39,946 nucleotides of DNA from Halovivax asiaticus JCM 14624 (GTDB taxonomy: Archaea > Halobacteriota > Halobacteria > Halobacteriales > Natrialbaceae), in the NCBI RefSeq assembly GCF_000337515.1, contig NZ_AOIQ01000008.1:1-39946 (forward strand), written 5' to 3'. Of the stretch, positions 1 to 8,424 are shown piece by piece. Positions within the stretch are counted from its first letter, which is position 1; every line of letters begins with the position of its first letter. A program made the position numbers and the translations under genes. The notes under the pieces are model-generated. The model ran no database searches and was not told where the DNA came from. It saw only the letters and a list, made by a program, of their open reading frames with translations.

Positions 1-589
1 CGCCCTCGCCGTCTTCGATCTCGACGACGACGTCGAAGAGCTGTTTGAGCGTGTTCATCGTCTGGTCGTCGTGGGCGGTCGAGTCGATCACACAGAGACC
101 GAGGGCGTCGGCACTCTGGATACGGCCGGTGAAGACGTGGAGGAATCGGAAGACGGTCTGAAGATCCGAGTACATGAGCAGCGTGGAGATCGAGTGCAAG
201 AGGATGCGATTCTCCGTGAGCGATCGGTTCTCGTAGAACTCCTGGAGGAACTCGGAGAGTTTGATCCCGATCCCGGTCATATCGACCGGCGACGAGGCGT
301 ACTTGATGCGCGGATCGTCGTCGACGGTTCCGATCCCGCGCTGTTTCGTCACGCAATCGACGATACCGACGTCCGGGTCGGAGACAGTCACCGCCTCGGT
401 GAGGTCGTCTAACACCTTGTCCGCGCTGTCTTTCGTCGTGACGATGATCGACCCATCACCACGGTCCGCGCCGCTCGCCAACGCCTCGATCGCGAGATCG
501 CGTTTGCCGGTCAGCGGCGGCCCCGCGACGAGAACGTTCGTTCCAGCGTCGAGATCGTCGGCCGATGGGACGTCAGGGAGGTCATACAT
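1..589 (-). CDS. RecA/KaiC-fold ATPase-like protein, C-terminus outside window
   Basis: The reading frame starts at ATG 589 and runs off the left edge, so only about 196 N-terminal residues are visible. Residues 23-30 read GPPLTGKR, a Walker A (P-loop) variant in which Arg replaces the usual Ser/Thr after the Lys. The segment from about residue 150 (Asp-rich, with a CVIDST stretch) has the position of a Walker B strand. This pattern matches small RecA-superfamily, Rad55/KaiC-like or HTR-like proteins common in haloarchaea, where they often accompany signalling genes. The role is unknown. An alternative ATG lies one codon upstream-equivalent at 585, but 589 keeps the longer frame. Family assignment is moderate; the exact subfamily is not certain. 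Confidence 0.7.
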   Translation of the reverse strand, partial: MYDLPDVPSADDLDAGTNVLVAGPPLTGKRDLAIEALASGADRGDGSIIVTTKDSADKVLDDLTEAVTVSDPDVGIVDCVTKQRGIGTVDDDPRIKYASSPVDMTGIGIKLSEFLQEFYENRSLTENRILLHSISTLLMYSDLQTVFRFLHVFTGRIQSADALGLCVIDSTAHDDQTMNTLKQLFDVVVEIEDGEG

Positions 590-798
590 GGCAGATTACA
601 CTTCCTCTCGGCGTCCACCACAGCGAGCGCGTGATTCCACTGGTACCTATCCAGAGTGATACAGTGAACAGGTTATATTCCTTTTGATAACACAGAGGCA
701 CTGAATCCCGTTTCTATCGTCAATCACCGTCAGAGAGGGCTAGCGGTGAGTCTGTGGGTTGGCGTTCGCTCGGTTGCCTTCTTCGTGCGAACCGGCGA

Positions 799-1653
799 TC
801 ACGCCAGGATCGAGGTCGACGCACTCAGTCGACCGATCACGAACGCGAGCGCCGCCAGGAACATGCCGTACTTCAGGTGGTGCTGGCCGCGAGCCGGGTC
901 CGTGAGGCTCGTCCACGCTGCGTAGGTCATGTACGCGATCGCCGGGACGAGTACGAGCAGGTAGGCCAACCCAAACGTGTCGGTCAGGTACGGGATCGGA
1001 CTCGCGAGAATCGCAATCGCGAGCACCCCGACGGCGATCCAGAGGGCACGTCGCTCACCGATCGCGATCGGAAGCGTGTTGAGCCCTTCGGCGCGGTCGC
1101 CCGCGATGTCTTCGACGTCCTTGACGATCTCGCGGCTGACCGTCGAGAGCGCCGCGAGCGCGAAGAGGACCACCGCCGGCCCGATCCGTCCCGCGGCTGC
1201 CGCACCGAAGAGGAACGTACTGCCGCCCAGGTAGGCGACGACGACGTTGCCCGCTCCGGGCAGCCCCTTGAACACCTGCGTGTAACTGACCAGGGCGAAC
1301 AGATTGAACAGGGCGATTCCGATCGCGAGCACCGGGAGCGTCAACGCGAGCACGACGGCCGCGGCGAAGCACGCCAGCGAGTACCACAGCGCCTGGCGTG
1401 GCGAGACGGCACCACGTGGAATGGGGCGGTCTGGCTTGTTGTGGGCGTCGATCTCCCGATCGAAGTAATCGTTGATCGCGTTCCCCGCGCCCGTCCCGAA
1501 GAACGTCGCCGCCGCGGCCGCGCCGACGGCCAGCGGCGCGTCGACGAGTCCACCCGCCACGAACGCGCCGATCGCCGTGAGGACGGCCGCGGCGATAGCG
1601 TTCACTGGACGTAACAGCTCCCACAGTCCCCGTCCGGTCTCGACCGCCGTCAT
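799..1653 (-). CDS. UbiA-family prenyltransferase, probable digeranylgeranylglyceryl phosphate synthase
   Basis: This 284-residue protein has about eight hydrophobic membrane segments and the two Asp-rich motifs of UbiA prenyltransferases: N61-D-Y-F-D65 followed by D69, and K178-D-V-E-D182 with D186 in the second motif. These Asp clusters bind Mg2+ and the allylic diphosphate. In archaea the close homologues add the second geranylgeranyl chain to geranylgeranylglyceryl phosphate, the committed step of ether-lipid synthesis at the membrane. Length fits the archaeal DGGGP synthase family. Other UbiA enzymes (menaquinone or haem pathway) are possible, but the motif NAINDYFDREID is typical of the lipid branch. 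It appears to be a single-gene unit in G+C-rich core chromosome. Confidence 0.85.
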   Translation of the reverse strand: MTAVETGRGLWELLRPVNAIAAAVLTAIGAFVAGGLVDAPLAVGAAAAATFFGTGAGNAINDYFDREIDAHNKPDRPIPRGAVSPRQALWYSLACFAAAVVLALTLPVLAIGIALFNLFALVSYTQVFKGLPGAGNVVVAYLGGSTFLFGAAAAGRIGPAVVLFALAALSTVSREIVKDVEDIAGDRAEGLNTLPIAIGERRALWIAVGVLAIAILASPIPYLTDTFGLAYLLVLVPAIAYMTYAAWTSLTDPARGQHHLKYGMFLAALAFVIGRLSASTSILA

Positions 1654-1758
1654 GGGTCTGACTGGCGAGCGGACCGCTAAAAAGGGTCCGATGCCGTGTG
1701 GCGGAACCGACGGGTGTGCAACGGATTCGGGATAGTCCCGGCCGCTGGGTCGGCCCCG

Positions 1759-1941
1759 TTACCGCCAGTCGTCGAGTTCGAAAAGTGTGTCCGCGTCGAC
1801 GGTGAGCCACTGGGTGAGCCGCTCGTCGCCCTCGGCCGCTACCGGGACGATAGTCCACCGACCGTCCTCGTCGGAGAGGAGTTCGAGGTCATCGCCCGGT
1901 GCAGCCATCGACGGATCGACTGCTGCGTCCTTCGCGGACAT
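1759..1941 (-). CDS. Small conserved-looking haloarchaeal protein
   Basis: A 60-residue acidic protein when started at ATG 1941 (MSAKDAAVDP); the frame can be extended to 2019, but the extra 26 residues are basic and hydrophobic and unlike a haloarchaeal N-terminus. The core alternates acidic loops with beta-like stretches (LELLSDEDGRWTIVPVAAEG, then a WLTVDADTL segment). It looks like one of the short single-domain proteins widespread in haloarchaea (DUF7511-like from memory). No function can be assigned. It sits between the lipid enzyme and the stress protein, all on the minus strand but separated by about 100-180 bp. Confidence 0.6.
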   Translation of the reverse strand: MSAKDAAVDPSMAAPGDDLELLSDEDGRWTIVPVAAEGDERLTQWLTVDADTLFELDDWR

Positions 1942-2121
1942 GGTACCTAGTACCAGACGACGGGAGTACGTAAGGGTCACGGCCTTTCCCACAGTTACCG
2001 GAATCCACCACACCCTCAAGTACCAGGGCTGGACCGGCCGTCTGGGATCGGTCGATCGATTCGGATGACACCAATCGAAATCGTACGCGGGTGCTCGGAA
2101 ACTGTGACCAATGGATTGGAG

Positions 2122-3018
2122 CTAGGGCGCCCGAGAGACGACGAGCACCGGGACAGAAACCGTGCGCAACACCGTCGAGGCGGCACTGCCCAACAACTGT
2201 CGACCGACGGTTGACCGACCACGTGAACCCATGACGACGAGATCGACCGCATTTTCCTCGGCGTACTCGCGGATTCCCGGGGCGACGCCCTGGTGGGACG
2301 AGATCCGTTCGACGGCCGTCGTGACGTCGAGGGTCGACTGCTCGGCGTCGAGATCCGCGACCGCGTCGTCGACGATTTCGTGACCACGCGCTTCGAGCCG
2401 TTCGAGGAATTCCGACTCGAGGCCACCAGCACTGAACAGACCGCCGGCCGCCTGGACGTCGACGACGTTGAGCACGTGTAACGCGGCGCCCGTTCGCCCT
2501 GCAATCGCACTGCCGTAGTCGGCCGCCGCTGCGGCCGGGTCGCTGCCATCGGTTGGCACGAGGACGGTCTGGTAGTCCTCCTCGGCCGGCGTCAGGTCGT
2601 CGTCCGCCGGGACGACGAACACCGGGACGTCGCACCCCCGAAGCAGTCGTTCGGTCACGCCGCCCAGCAGCCGTTTCCCCAGCCCCGTCATCCCCTGGCG
2701 GCCGACGACGATCGCATCCGCCGCGTTCTCGGTCGCGTACTCGCCGATCGCCGTCGCGGGAGCGCCCTCGACCACCGCGGTCGTGATCGAGCGATCGCGC
2801 TCGGCAGCGAGTGCCTCGACGTCTGCAAGCACCTCTTGTCCTCGTGCTCGAAGCCGTTCCCGTTCACTCGACGAGCGCGTGAGGCGGAGCGCCGATTCGT
2901 CCACGACGAACAGTGCGTCGACGGCCGCCCCGAACGCCTCGGCGAGATCCAGCCCGCGTGCCGCGGCGTGGCGCGCCTCGTCACTGCCGTCGACGGCGAG
3001 GACGATCCGATCGAACAT
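2122..3018 (-). CDS. Tandem universal stress protein (two UspA domains)
   Basis: Starting at ATG 3018 (MFDRIVLAVDGSDEA) gives 298 residues with two Usp domains, residues about 1-140 and 150-298. Each begins with the beta1-Asp signature (VLAVDGSD and VLVPTDGSD) and ends with the nucleotide-binding glycine motif, GRQGMTGLGKRLLGG in the first copy and GSRGRSTVGRQLLGS in the second, followed by the PVxVV strand. ATP-binding Usp proteins help cells through stress; the exact target is unknown for this family in haloarchaea. An upstream in-frame start at 3114 adds 32 residues lacking the family fold, so 3018 is chosen. It is the last protein gene before the tRNA and the island junction. Confidence 0.9.
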   Translation of the reverse strand: MFDRIVLAVDGSDEARHAAARGLDLAEAFGAAVDALFVVDESALRLTRSSSERERLRARGQEVLADVEALAAERDRSITTAVVEGAPATAIGEYATENAADAIVVGRQGMTGLGKRLLGGVTERLLRGCDVPVFVVPADDDLTPAEEDYQTVLVPTDGSDPAAAAADYGSAIAGRTGAALHVLNVVDVQAAGGLFSAGGLESEFLERLEARGHEIVDDAVADLDAEQSTLDVTTAVERISSHQGVAPGIREYAEENAVDLVVMGSRGRSTVGRQLLGSAASTVLRTVSVPVLVVSRAP

Positions 3019-3227
3019 GATACAGCCGACGATTGGTCGCAGAGGACCATGATCGTTTGCACTCCGAACACGACACATTGTCGGAAGCTGAACAAAGATC
3101 GACCTGACGAGCAAAGTGCCGTATCGAACCGGCCGGGAATTGTACTCGCGACCGAATCAGAGGCTCGAAAGAGAAACCGTCTTAAAGGTGCGGCGAAAAC
3201 GTACGTTCGCAACCCAAAACAGACCGA

Positions 3228-3302
3228 GGGCGCTTAGCTCAGTCTGGACAGAGTACTTGGCTTCGGACCAAGCTGTCGCGGGTTCAAATCCTGCAGCGCC
3301 CA
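3228..3302 (+). tRNA. tRNA-Arg (anticodon TCG)
   Basis: A full cloverleaf can be drawn by hand. The acceptor stem GGGCGCT (3228-3234) pairs perfectly with AGCGCCC (3295-3301). The D stem is GCTC/GAGT. The anticodon stem CTTGG (3256-3260) pairs with CCAAG (3268-3272) around loop CTTCGGA, giving anticodon TCG at 3263-3265, which reads Arg CGA codons. The T stem is GCGGG/CCTGC with loop TTCAAAT. The discriminator is A3302; CCA is not encoded. There is no intron. The gene is intact, and its 3' end serves as the integration site of the downstream island. Confidence 0.95.
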
Positions 3303-3340
3303 TTCGTTTTTTGCACGAACCAAATCCAAGGGACGGGAGC
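3290..3340 (+). repeat. Left attachment site (tRNA 3' end)
   Basis: The sequence CCTGCAGCGCCCAT at 3290-3303 covers the T-stem 3' strand, the acceptor 3' strand, the discriminator and one base beyond. It is identical to 32308-32321. The similarity continues imperfectly through CGTTTT (3305-3310), ACGAAC (3315-3320) and ATCCAAG (3324-3330). It is interpreted as attL/attB of the island. Confidence 0.75.
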
Positions 3341-3489
3341 GACCCGCTTATAAAGAAGTCGCTCTGCGCGCCGTTGAGTTCGTTCGTTTGCCGAATGGTG
3401 GTCGTCGCCATCGTGCGGTTCGCTAGAGCCAACGTTGTTCGCAGTTCACATAAAGTCCCGCTATTGATGATACAGTCCCAGAACGGAAC

Positions 3490-5988
3490 CTAGTCGCTCA
3501 AATTAGTATTTTCACGGTCCTGAGGTTCTAATGCCATTTGCTCCAGAATTACGCTTGGCTGTTGGAATAGTTCGAATTCCTGGCTCTGCCGATCGTAATC
3601 AATCATTCCTGTCGATACAGCAACTGCTTCGATGACGTTCGCGACTTTATTTTTGGGCACCTCTCTTTCAAGAATGCGTGCATCAGCTAACACCATCCCA
3701 ATAGAGGGCTTATTAACGCGGTTCTTCTTTTGTGCTTCCCAGCCAATTTGCAATATTTCTCCCATTATTCCTGGCTCAGGCGTCTCTTCCCACTTCTCTT
3801 CGACATATTCAACCAAATCATTGGGATGTTCATTGTTTGTGAGGATATCGATGATCTGCTGGTGAGTGAATCGACGACGTTTGTGCCGACGAAGCAGTTT
3901 CTCCATGGCCTCATTAGTCATTAGGGAAACATTCTCATCCATCTCACGGAGAAATGCACTATCCTTGTTTCCTTTCCCCTCAAGCTGAAACTCCCTCGCA
4001 ATCACAACAGCATGGTCACAGCCTGCCTCTTCTTTGTGCCGAGATACCGTTGCTTCCTTCGCATCTTCGTGATCAACAATGCCTTTGGAACCTTTCGCCT
4101 CAATAGAGAAGGACATATTTTCCTCACCAGCCTGTGGAATTGTCAGAATCGCATCTGGTTTGTCGGATGCACCTTCGTGTTGAATTGCAACACTGATATG
4201 TCGAAACACACCCACAACCACCTTCTCGTATCTAGTCCCACCTTCGAGTGATGCATCATGAATCTCGCTAATGAAGTACTCAATCTCGTCCCTGATGTAG
4301 CCCGCAGCACTTCTTAACGAATCGTCAGTGATCGACTTCGAGATATCCAAGAGATTATCTTCAACGCCATGATGTCCAAGATAGCCAGATGCCAGTAGAT
4401 TGCCTGCAACGGCCTCCCCGAAAACTTGCTTGAGTTCGTCAGACATCTTATTACTTTCTTCAAGAGATTTGAATAGCGGATGTTCTTCATTGATGAATAT
4501 GGTTTGATCTTCGGAGGAATAGTGGGTGATTTCGTCGGCCTCATCGTAGGAACTGAATTGGACATCGACCGAACCAAGACCTCCATCCGGGAATTGCCCT
4601 TTGGAAAGACCTCTGAGCCCTTGAGTAGCATCAAAAGGGGCTAAGGTATTAAGCCGGGTTCCAAAGGATCGTACCGCTTCTCCTGCCTCGGACTCCTCTT
4701 CAATCTCTTCCAGTTTCTGTTGGTCTAACCGATTTGCTTTTCTGCGACAGTAGTTGAAGAGACCCTGAATTACTTCCCTTGTGAGTTGAGTTTCAATATG
4801 CTCTTCGGACACCTGGTTCCGCTGGACAAGAATGGCATCATCTAGGTCGGGCACCTCAACTTCGGCAAGGAACCTTCCGAAGTGCCCATGGGGAGGATTA
4901 TCAAGCCCAAATAATGGATCTTCTCGATTGACTAACTTGCCTTTGACAGTGATTCGGAATCCATGGTCTTTTAGCCCCCTTTCTTTCCTTTTCCCTTTCG
5001 TCAAAAGATTCTCGTAGTAGGTAGCATTCCCGGTTACAGGCCCTAGCTCCGGAACTTTGAGGCAACGAACTTCTTCGTCAATGTTCTGGTAATCTGCTGT
5101 TTTGTCAACTGAGCACTCGTACTTCTCTTTGGGGACATCCTCTAAATCCCCATAATCCTCTTCTTCCCTCCAAAACGATTGGAGTCGGTTTTCGATATCA
5201 TCTCTAACGTCTTCTTCGATGAGATCTACATTGAAGCGTTCGTCAGTATCCGGTTCCCTCCTCGAGATTTTACTGTTATCTAACGACACTTTAAACTGGG
5301 AGGAAAGCGGAATAGAGGTGCGTATCATGTGGTGGAGGTATTGTGGTTTCAATGCACTCCCTGTATACTGTTCCTCGATATGGTCAACGATTGCGAGTGT
5401 CCAGGAATTCCATCCCTCCTCCCACGGATTTGGCAAATCCTTTCCTTCTAGGTACTCTCCTACGACATCCTCAGCTTCGTCGAAGCCCAATTTGTAAACA
5501 TTAAAACGTGGGGGGTTACCCGCACCACGCTCTTTGATCTCCTCTTCCGAGACGGAGATGATTCGAACAACGTTATCCTTTGCAGCAATGTGAGTGAGTT
5601 TTCGGCCTAGAGCGAATGCAGCAAGCTTGCCAACGCCAAACTTTCCGATTTGCTTTCGACCGTGCTTTACTCTATCTTCTCCGAGTTCCTCGGCTTTCGG
5701 ACTTTTTGCTACGCTCCAAAGCCATTCGAAACCATCCATATCCATAGAAGACCCATCATCGAGCACGGCAAGAAAATCAGTTCCTGACTCGGGAGTGTTC
5801 ACGTAGCACTCGTTCGCACCAGCGTCATAGCTGTTACAAACAAGTTCTTCGACTGCCTTTCGGGGATTGGTGTAGAGCTGTGAAGAAACTTGTCGAATGA
5901 TTTGGTAGCTAACATCAACCTCGATTTTTTCCTCTTCTTGTTCTCCCTCAGACGCAAAATCTTGTTCCAGATCGCGGGCAGTAGACAT
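3490..5988 (-). CDS. GHKL (Hsp90/MutL-like) ATPase fused to a PD-(D/E)XK-like nuclease domain
   Basis: The start ATG 5988 is preferred over 6018 because GGTGGTGAT lies directly upstream as a Shine-Dalgarno-like sequence; this gives 832 residues. The N-terminal 200 residues carry the GHKL ATPase boxes: E47-E-L-V-C-N52 with D55, the D77-D-G-S80 box and G115-K-F-G-V-G120. A long middle region (about 200-580) has no recognised domain. Near residues 585-660 there is P611-D612, then E630-A-K632, followed by a hydrophobic strand, matching the PD-(D/E)XK nuclease core. The gene is divergent from the helicase gene across 118 bp, suggesting a shared control region. Base composition is A+T-richer than the chromosome. 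Nuclease activity is inferred; the ATPase fold is well supported. Confidence 0.75.
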   Translation of the reverse strand: MSTARDLEQDFASEGEQEEEKIEVDVSYQIIRQVSSQLYTNPRKAVEELVCNSYDAGANECYVNTPESGTDFLAVLDDGSSMDMDGFEWLWSVAKSPKAEELGEDRVKHGRKQIGKFGVGKLAAFALGRKLTHIAAKDNVVRIISVSEEEIKERGAGNPPRFNVYKLGFDEAEDVVGEYLEGKDLPNPWEEGWNSWTLAIVDHIEEQYTGSALKPQYLHHMIRTSIPLSSQFKVSLDNSKISRREPDTDERFNVDLIEEDVRDDIENRLQSFWREEEDYGDLEDVPKEKYECSVDKTADYQNIDEEVRCLKVPELGPVTGNATYYENLLTKGKRKERGLKDHGFRITVKGKLVNREDPLFGLDNPPHGHFGRFLAEVEVPDLDDAILVQRNQVSEEHIETQLTREVIQGLFNYCRRKANRLDQQKLEEIEEESEAGEAVRSFGTRLNTLAPFDATQGLRGLSKGQFPDGGLGSVDVQFSSYDEADEITHYSSEDQTIFINEEHPLFKSLEESNKMSDELKQVFGEAVAGNLLASGYLGHHGVEDNLLDISKSITDDSLRSAAGYIRDEIEYFISEIHDASLEGGTRYEKVVVGVFRHISVAIQHEGASDKPDAILTIPQAGEENMSFSIEAKGSKGIVDHEDAKEATVSRHKEEAGCDHAVVIAREFQLEGKGNKDSAFLREMDENVSLMTNEAMEKLLRRHKRRRFTHQQIIDILTNNEHPNDLVEYVEEKWEETPEPGIMGEILQIGWEAQKKNRVNKPSIGMVLADARILEREVPKNKVANVIEAVAVSTGMIDYDRQSQEFELFQQPSVILEQMALEPQDRENTNLSD

Positions 5989-6071
5989 ATCACCACCAAC
6001 AAATTCTGGGTAAATCAAACTTTGGAGAAAATGTGGAAATCATTTCAGACCAGTCGGCGTCAAGAACACTC

Positions 6072-6077
6072 TTATTA
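6072..6077 (+). promoter_or_regulatory. TATA-like box for the helicase gene
   Basis: TTATTA lies about 32 bases before ATG 6107 in the divergent 118-bp gap. That distance fits an archaeal TATA element of a leaderless or nearly leaderless transcript, and no Shine-Dalgarno sequence precedes the start codon. Confidence 0.4.
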
Positions 6078-6106
6078 CGATACCAATAACGTATCTGTTA
6101 GTATCG

Positions 6107-8146
6107 ATGGCCTCTGACACCGCGACTTTCAAAGATCTCGACCTCCCTCGCGTACTCAATACCTCAAAAACAGACTTCGTCGACGAGTTCTACGAACCGC
6201 TCCTATCCCGCTCTGTCGAATACAAACGCGGTGTCGGATACTTCACCTCCAATTGGATGCAATCCGCCGCACGAGGAATCGCTGAACTAGCCGATAACGG
6301 CGGTGCTGCGAAATGGATCACCAGCCCAAAACTCACCGGAGAAGACTGGGAGGCCATCAAGAAAGGGGACGAAGCGCGCAGCGATGAAGTCCTACGGGAA
6401 ACTCTCGAAGAGACCATCAACGACCTCCGGTACGACTTGGAATACGACACTAGAAACGCCGTCGCTTGGATGATCGCAGACGGCCTCCTTGAAATCAAAT
6501 TCGCCATCCCCACTGAATCTCTCTCTGGTGGCGACTTCCACGACAAATTCGGAATCTTCTACGACGCAGACGGGAACTGCGTCGGGTTCCACGGCTCACA
6601 AAACGACAGCGAGCAAGCTCTTCGAAACTATGAAGCGTACAGTGTTGATTGCGACTGGCTCGGCGAACGGGATGCTGAAGGGGGAGACAGCCACGAACAA
6701 CGCTTCAAAGACCTCTGGGAAGGTCGAGATTCGAATGTCAGCACGTACTCTATCCCCGATGGCATTGCAGAGGACATCGCAGAACTACGCGACTACGACA
6801 ACCGTCCATACACACCCTTCGAGGAACCCGACAACTCTACGGTGAAGGCCAGCAACGAAATCACGCTCCGAGACTACCAGCGCGAAGCAGTCGATAACTG
6901 GTTCGAAAACGACTGCCATGGGCTCCTTCGGATGGCTACCGGCACCGGAAAGACATTCACCGCGCTTGCTGCGCTCGACGAGTACCTCGAACAGCAAGCC
7001 TCGCCGACACTCTGCGTGATTGCTGTACCGGTCACGCACCTTGCCAACCAGTGGGCCGAGGAGATGGAAATCTTCGGGTTCCCTTCCCCACGCTTCCTGT
7101 TCGGCACAGCCAACAGCGACTGGAAATCCGACCTGTCCAGAGTCGTTAGCAACATTAGGCTCGAGTTCCGTGATCGGGAGTTCATCATCACCACACACAG
7201 GACTCTCAGCGAGGAGTATTTCCGAGAGAAAATCAGCACTGTAGACGAAAATACCGTCCTCGTCGCTGACGAGGTTCACGGTCTCGGCTCCGAGGAACAA
7301 CGCAAGGGTCTCCTCGACGAATATGATGCCCGCCTCGGGTTGTCGGCCACACCGGAGCGCTACTACGACGAGGAGGGCACTGAGTTCCTGCTGAACTACT
7401 TCGGTGACATCGTGTACGAGTACTCCCTCTCAGACGCAGTCCCAGAGTATCTGACGCCATACGATTATGAGCCAATCATTGTTGAGATGACGCAGGAGGA
7501 ACTGGAGGAATACCGGAAAGAGTCCAAGAAACTCGCGAGTGCCGCAGCGAGCGAAGATATCGAAGAGGAGGTCGTTGAGCATCTCGCCATGAAGCGCGCG
7601 TCCATCGTGAAGAGCGCTGAGAACAAATATCGGCACTTACGACGCATCTTGCAGCGTATCGATGATCCGGATCACCTACTGGTGTACACGAACCCGGATC
7701 AAATCGATGACGTGCAGCAAATCCTGAACGATGAGGGTGTCTTCCATCATAAATTCACCTACCACGAGGACGAAGACCAGCGTGACGAGCTGTTGGAAGG
7801 GTTCGACGCTGGGGACTGGGATGCGCTTGTCGCGATGAAGTGCCTTGACGAGGGCGTAGACGTGCCGGCCACACGCCAAGCAATCCTGATGTCGAACAGC
7901 GGCAACCCCATGCAGTTCATCCAGCGACGAGGCCGAGTGCTTCGGCAAGCAGAGGGGAAAGACAAGGCAACCATCTACGATATGGTTGTTGTACCGTCGA
8001 AAAACCCATCCGAAGATATCGCAACGTCAGAGCGTAACCTCCTCGAAAAGGAACTAGATCGGTTCGCTGAATTCGCCGAGAATGCCAAAAACCGGCATAC
8101 GGCGCTGAATGTGATTGACGATATTCGCGTGAAGTACCGCATATAG
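6107..8146 (+). CDS. PLD-domain SF2 helicase (SSL2/Snf2-like)
   Basis: This 679-residue protein joins an N-terminal phospholipase-D-like domain (about 20-200) to an SF2 helicase (about 250-640). The PLD part shows one HxK motif, H145-D-K147, followed by a GSxN-type segment (HGSQND, 162-167). Helicase motifs are clear: Q-rich start LRDYQREA, Walker A A277-TGTGKT283, DEVH 388-391, SAT in LGLSATPER and motif VI Q606-R-R-G-R610. Such PLD-helicase proteins occur in several phage-defence loci and may translocate on and cut foreign DNA. It opens the seven-gene plus-strand operon and is divergent from the GHKL-nuclease gene. Whether the single PLD motif is catalytic, perhaps as a dimer, is unknown. 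Confidence 0.85.
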   Translation: MASDTATFKDLDLPRVLNTSKTDFVDEFYEPLLSRSVEYKRGVGYFTSNWMQSAARGIAELADNGGAAKWITSPKLTGEDWEAIKKGDEARSDEVLRETLEETINDLRYDLEYDTRNAVAWMIADGLLEIKFAIPTESLSGGDFHDKFGIFYDADGNCVGFHGSQNDSEQALRNYEAYSVDCDWLGERDAEGGDSHEQRFKDLWEGRDSNVSTYSIPDGIAEDIAELRDYDNRPYTPFEEPDNSTVKASNEITLRDYQREAVDNWFENDCHGLLRMATGTGKTFTALAALDEYLEQQASPTLCVIAVPVTHLANQWAEEMEIFGFPSPRFLFGTANSDWKSDLSRVVSNIRLEFRDREFIITTHRTLSEEYFREKISTVDENTVLVADEVHGLGSEEQRKGLLDEYDARLGLSATPERYYDEEGTEFLLNYFGDIVYEYSLSDAVPEYLTPYDYEPIIVEMTQEELEEYRKESKKLASAAASEDIEEEVVEHLAMKRASIVKSAENKYRHLRRILQRIDDPDHLLVYTNPDQIDDVQQILNDEGVFHHKFTYHEDEDQRDELLEGFDAGDWDALVAMKCLDEGVDVPATRQAILMSNSGNPMQFIQRRGRVLRQAEGKDKATIYDMVVVPSKNPSEDIATSERNLLEKELDRFAEFAENAKNRHTALNVIDDIRVKYRI

Positions 8147-8220
8147 TCCTTACAGCATCTCGACAAATTTTCGAGGGAATGTATTATCTTACCCTAGTTT
8201 CATGTATCGAGTAGTTACCC

Positions 8221-8424
8221 ATGAAGGACTCCGAAGTGCACTCGCTCATTTTGGATAAAACCGATGAGATCGAGGAAGATGAATACCGGTCATTCATTCG
8301 TGAAATTTTGAAACACGAACGAACGAAACTCGACCAGGAGCGTCCGAAGTACACCGACAAGTACCACCAGCTTGTGGAGGACTACGCAAACAACGAGTCG
8401 CTCGAAGAGTACACTGACGAATGA
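8221..8424 (+). CDS. Small charged protein of the helicase-ATPase locus
   Basis: A 67-residue, strongly acidic and helical-looking protein with no recognised domain. It begins 74 bp after the helicase stop and overlaps the next gene by ATGA (8421-8424), so it is almost certainly co-translated with the DndD-like ATPase. A TATA-like ATTATCTT about 35 bp upstream may give the second half of the operon its own promoter. Its size and position suggest an adaptor or partner of the ATPase; this is inference only. Confidence 0.7.
   Translation: MKDSEVHSLILDKTDEIEEDEYRSFIREILKHERTKLDQERPKYTDKYHQLVEDYANNESLEEYTDE

Noticed and set aside
754-1614. 286-aa open frame on the plus strand opposite the UbiA gene
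   Set aside because: Arg/Glu-rich composition typical of antisense frames in G+C-rich haloarchaeal genes; the minus-strand UbiA motifs are unambiguous.
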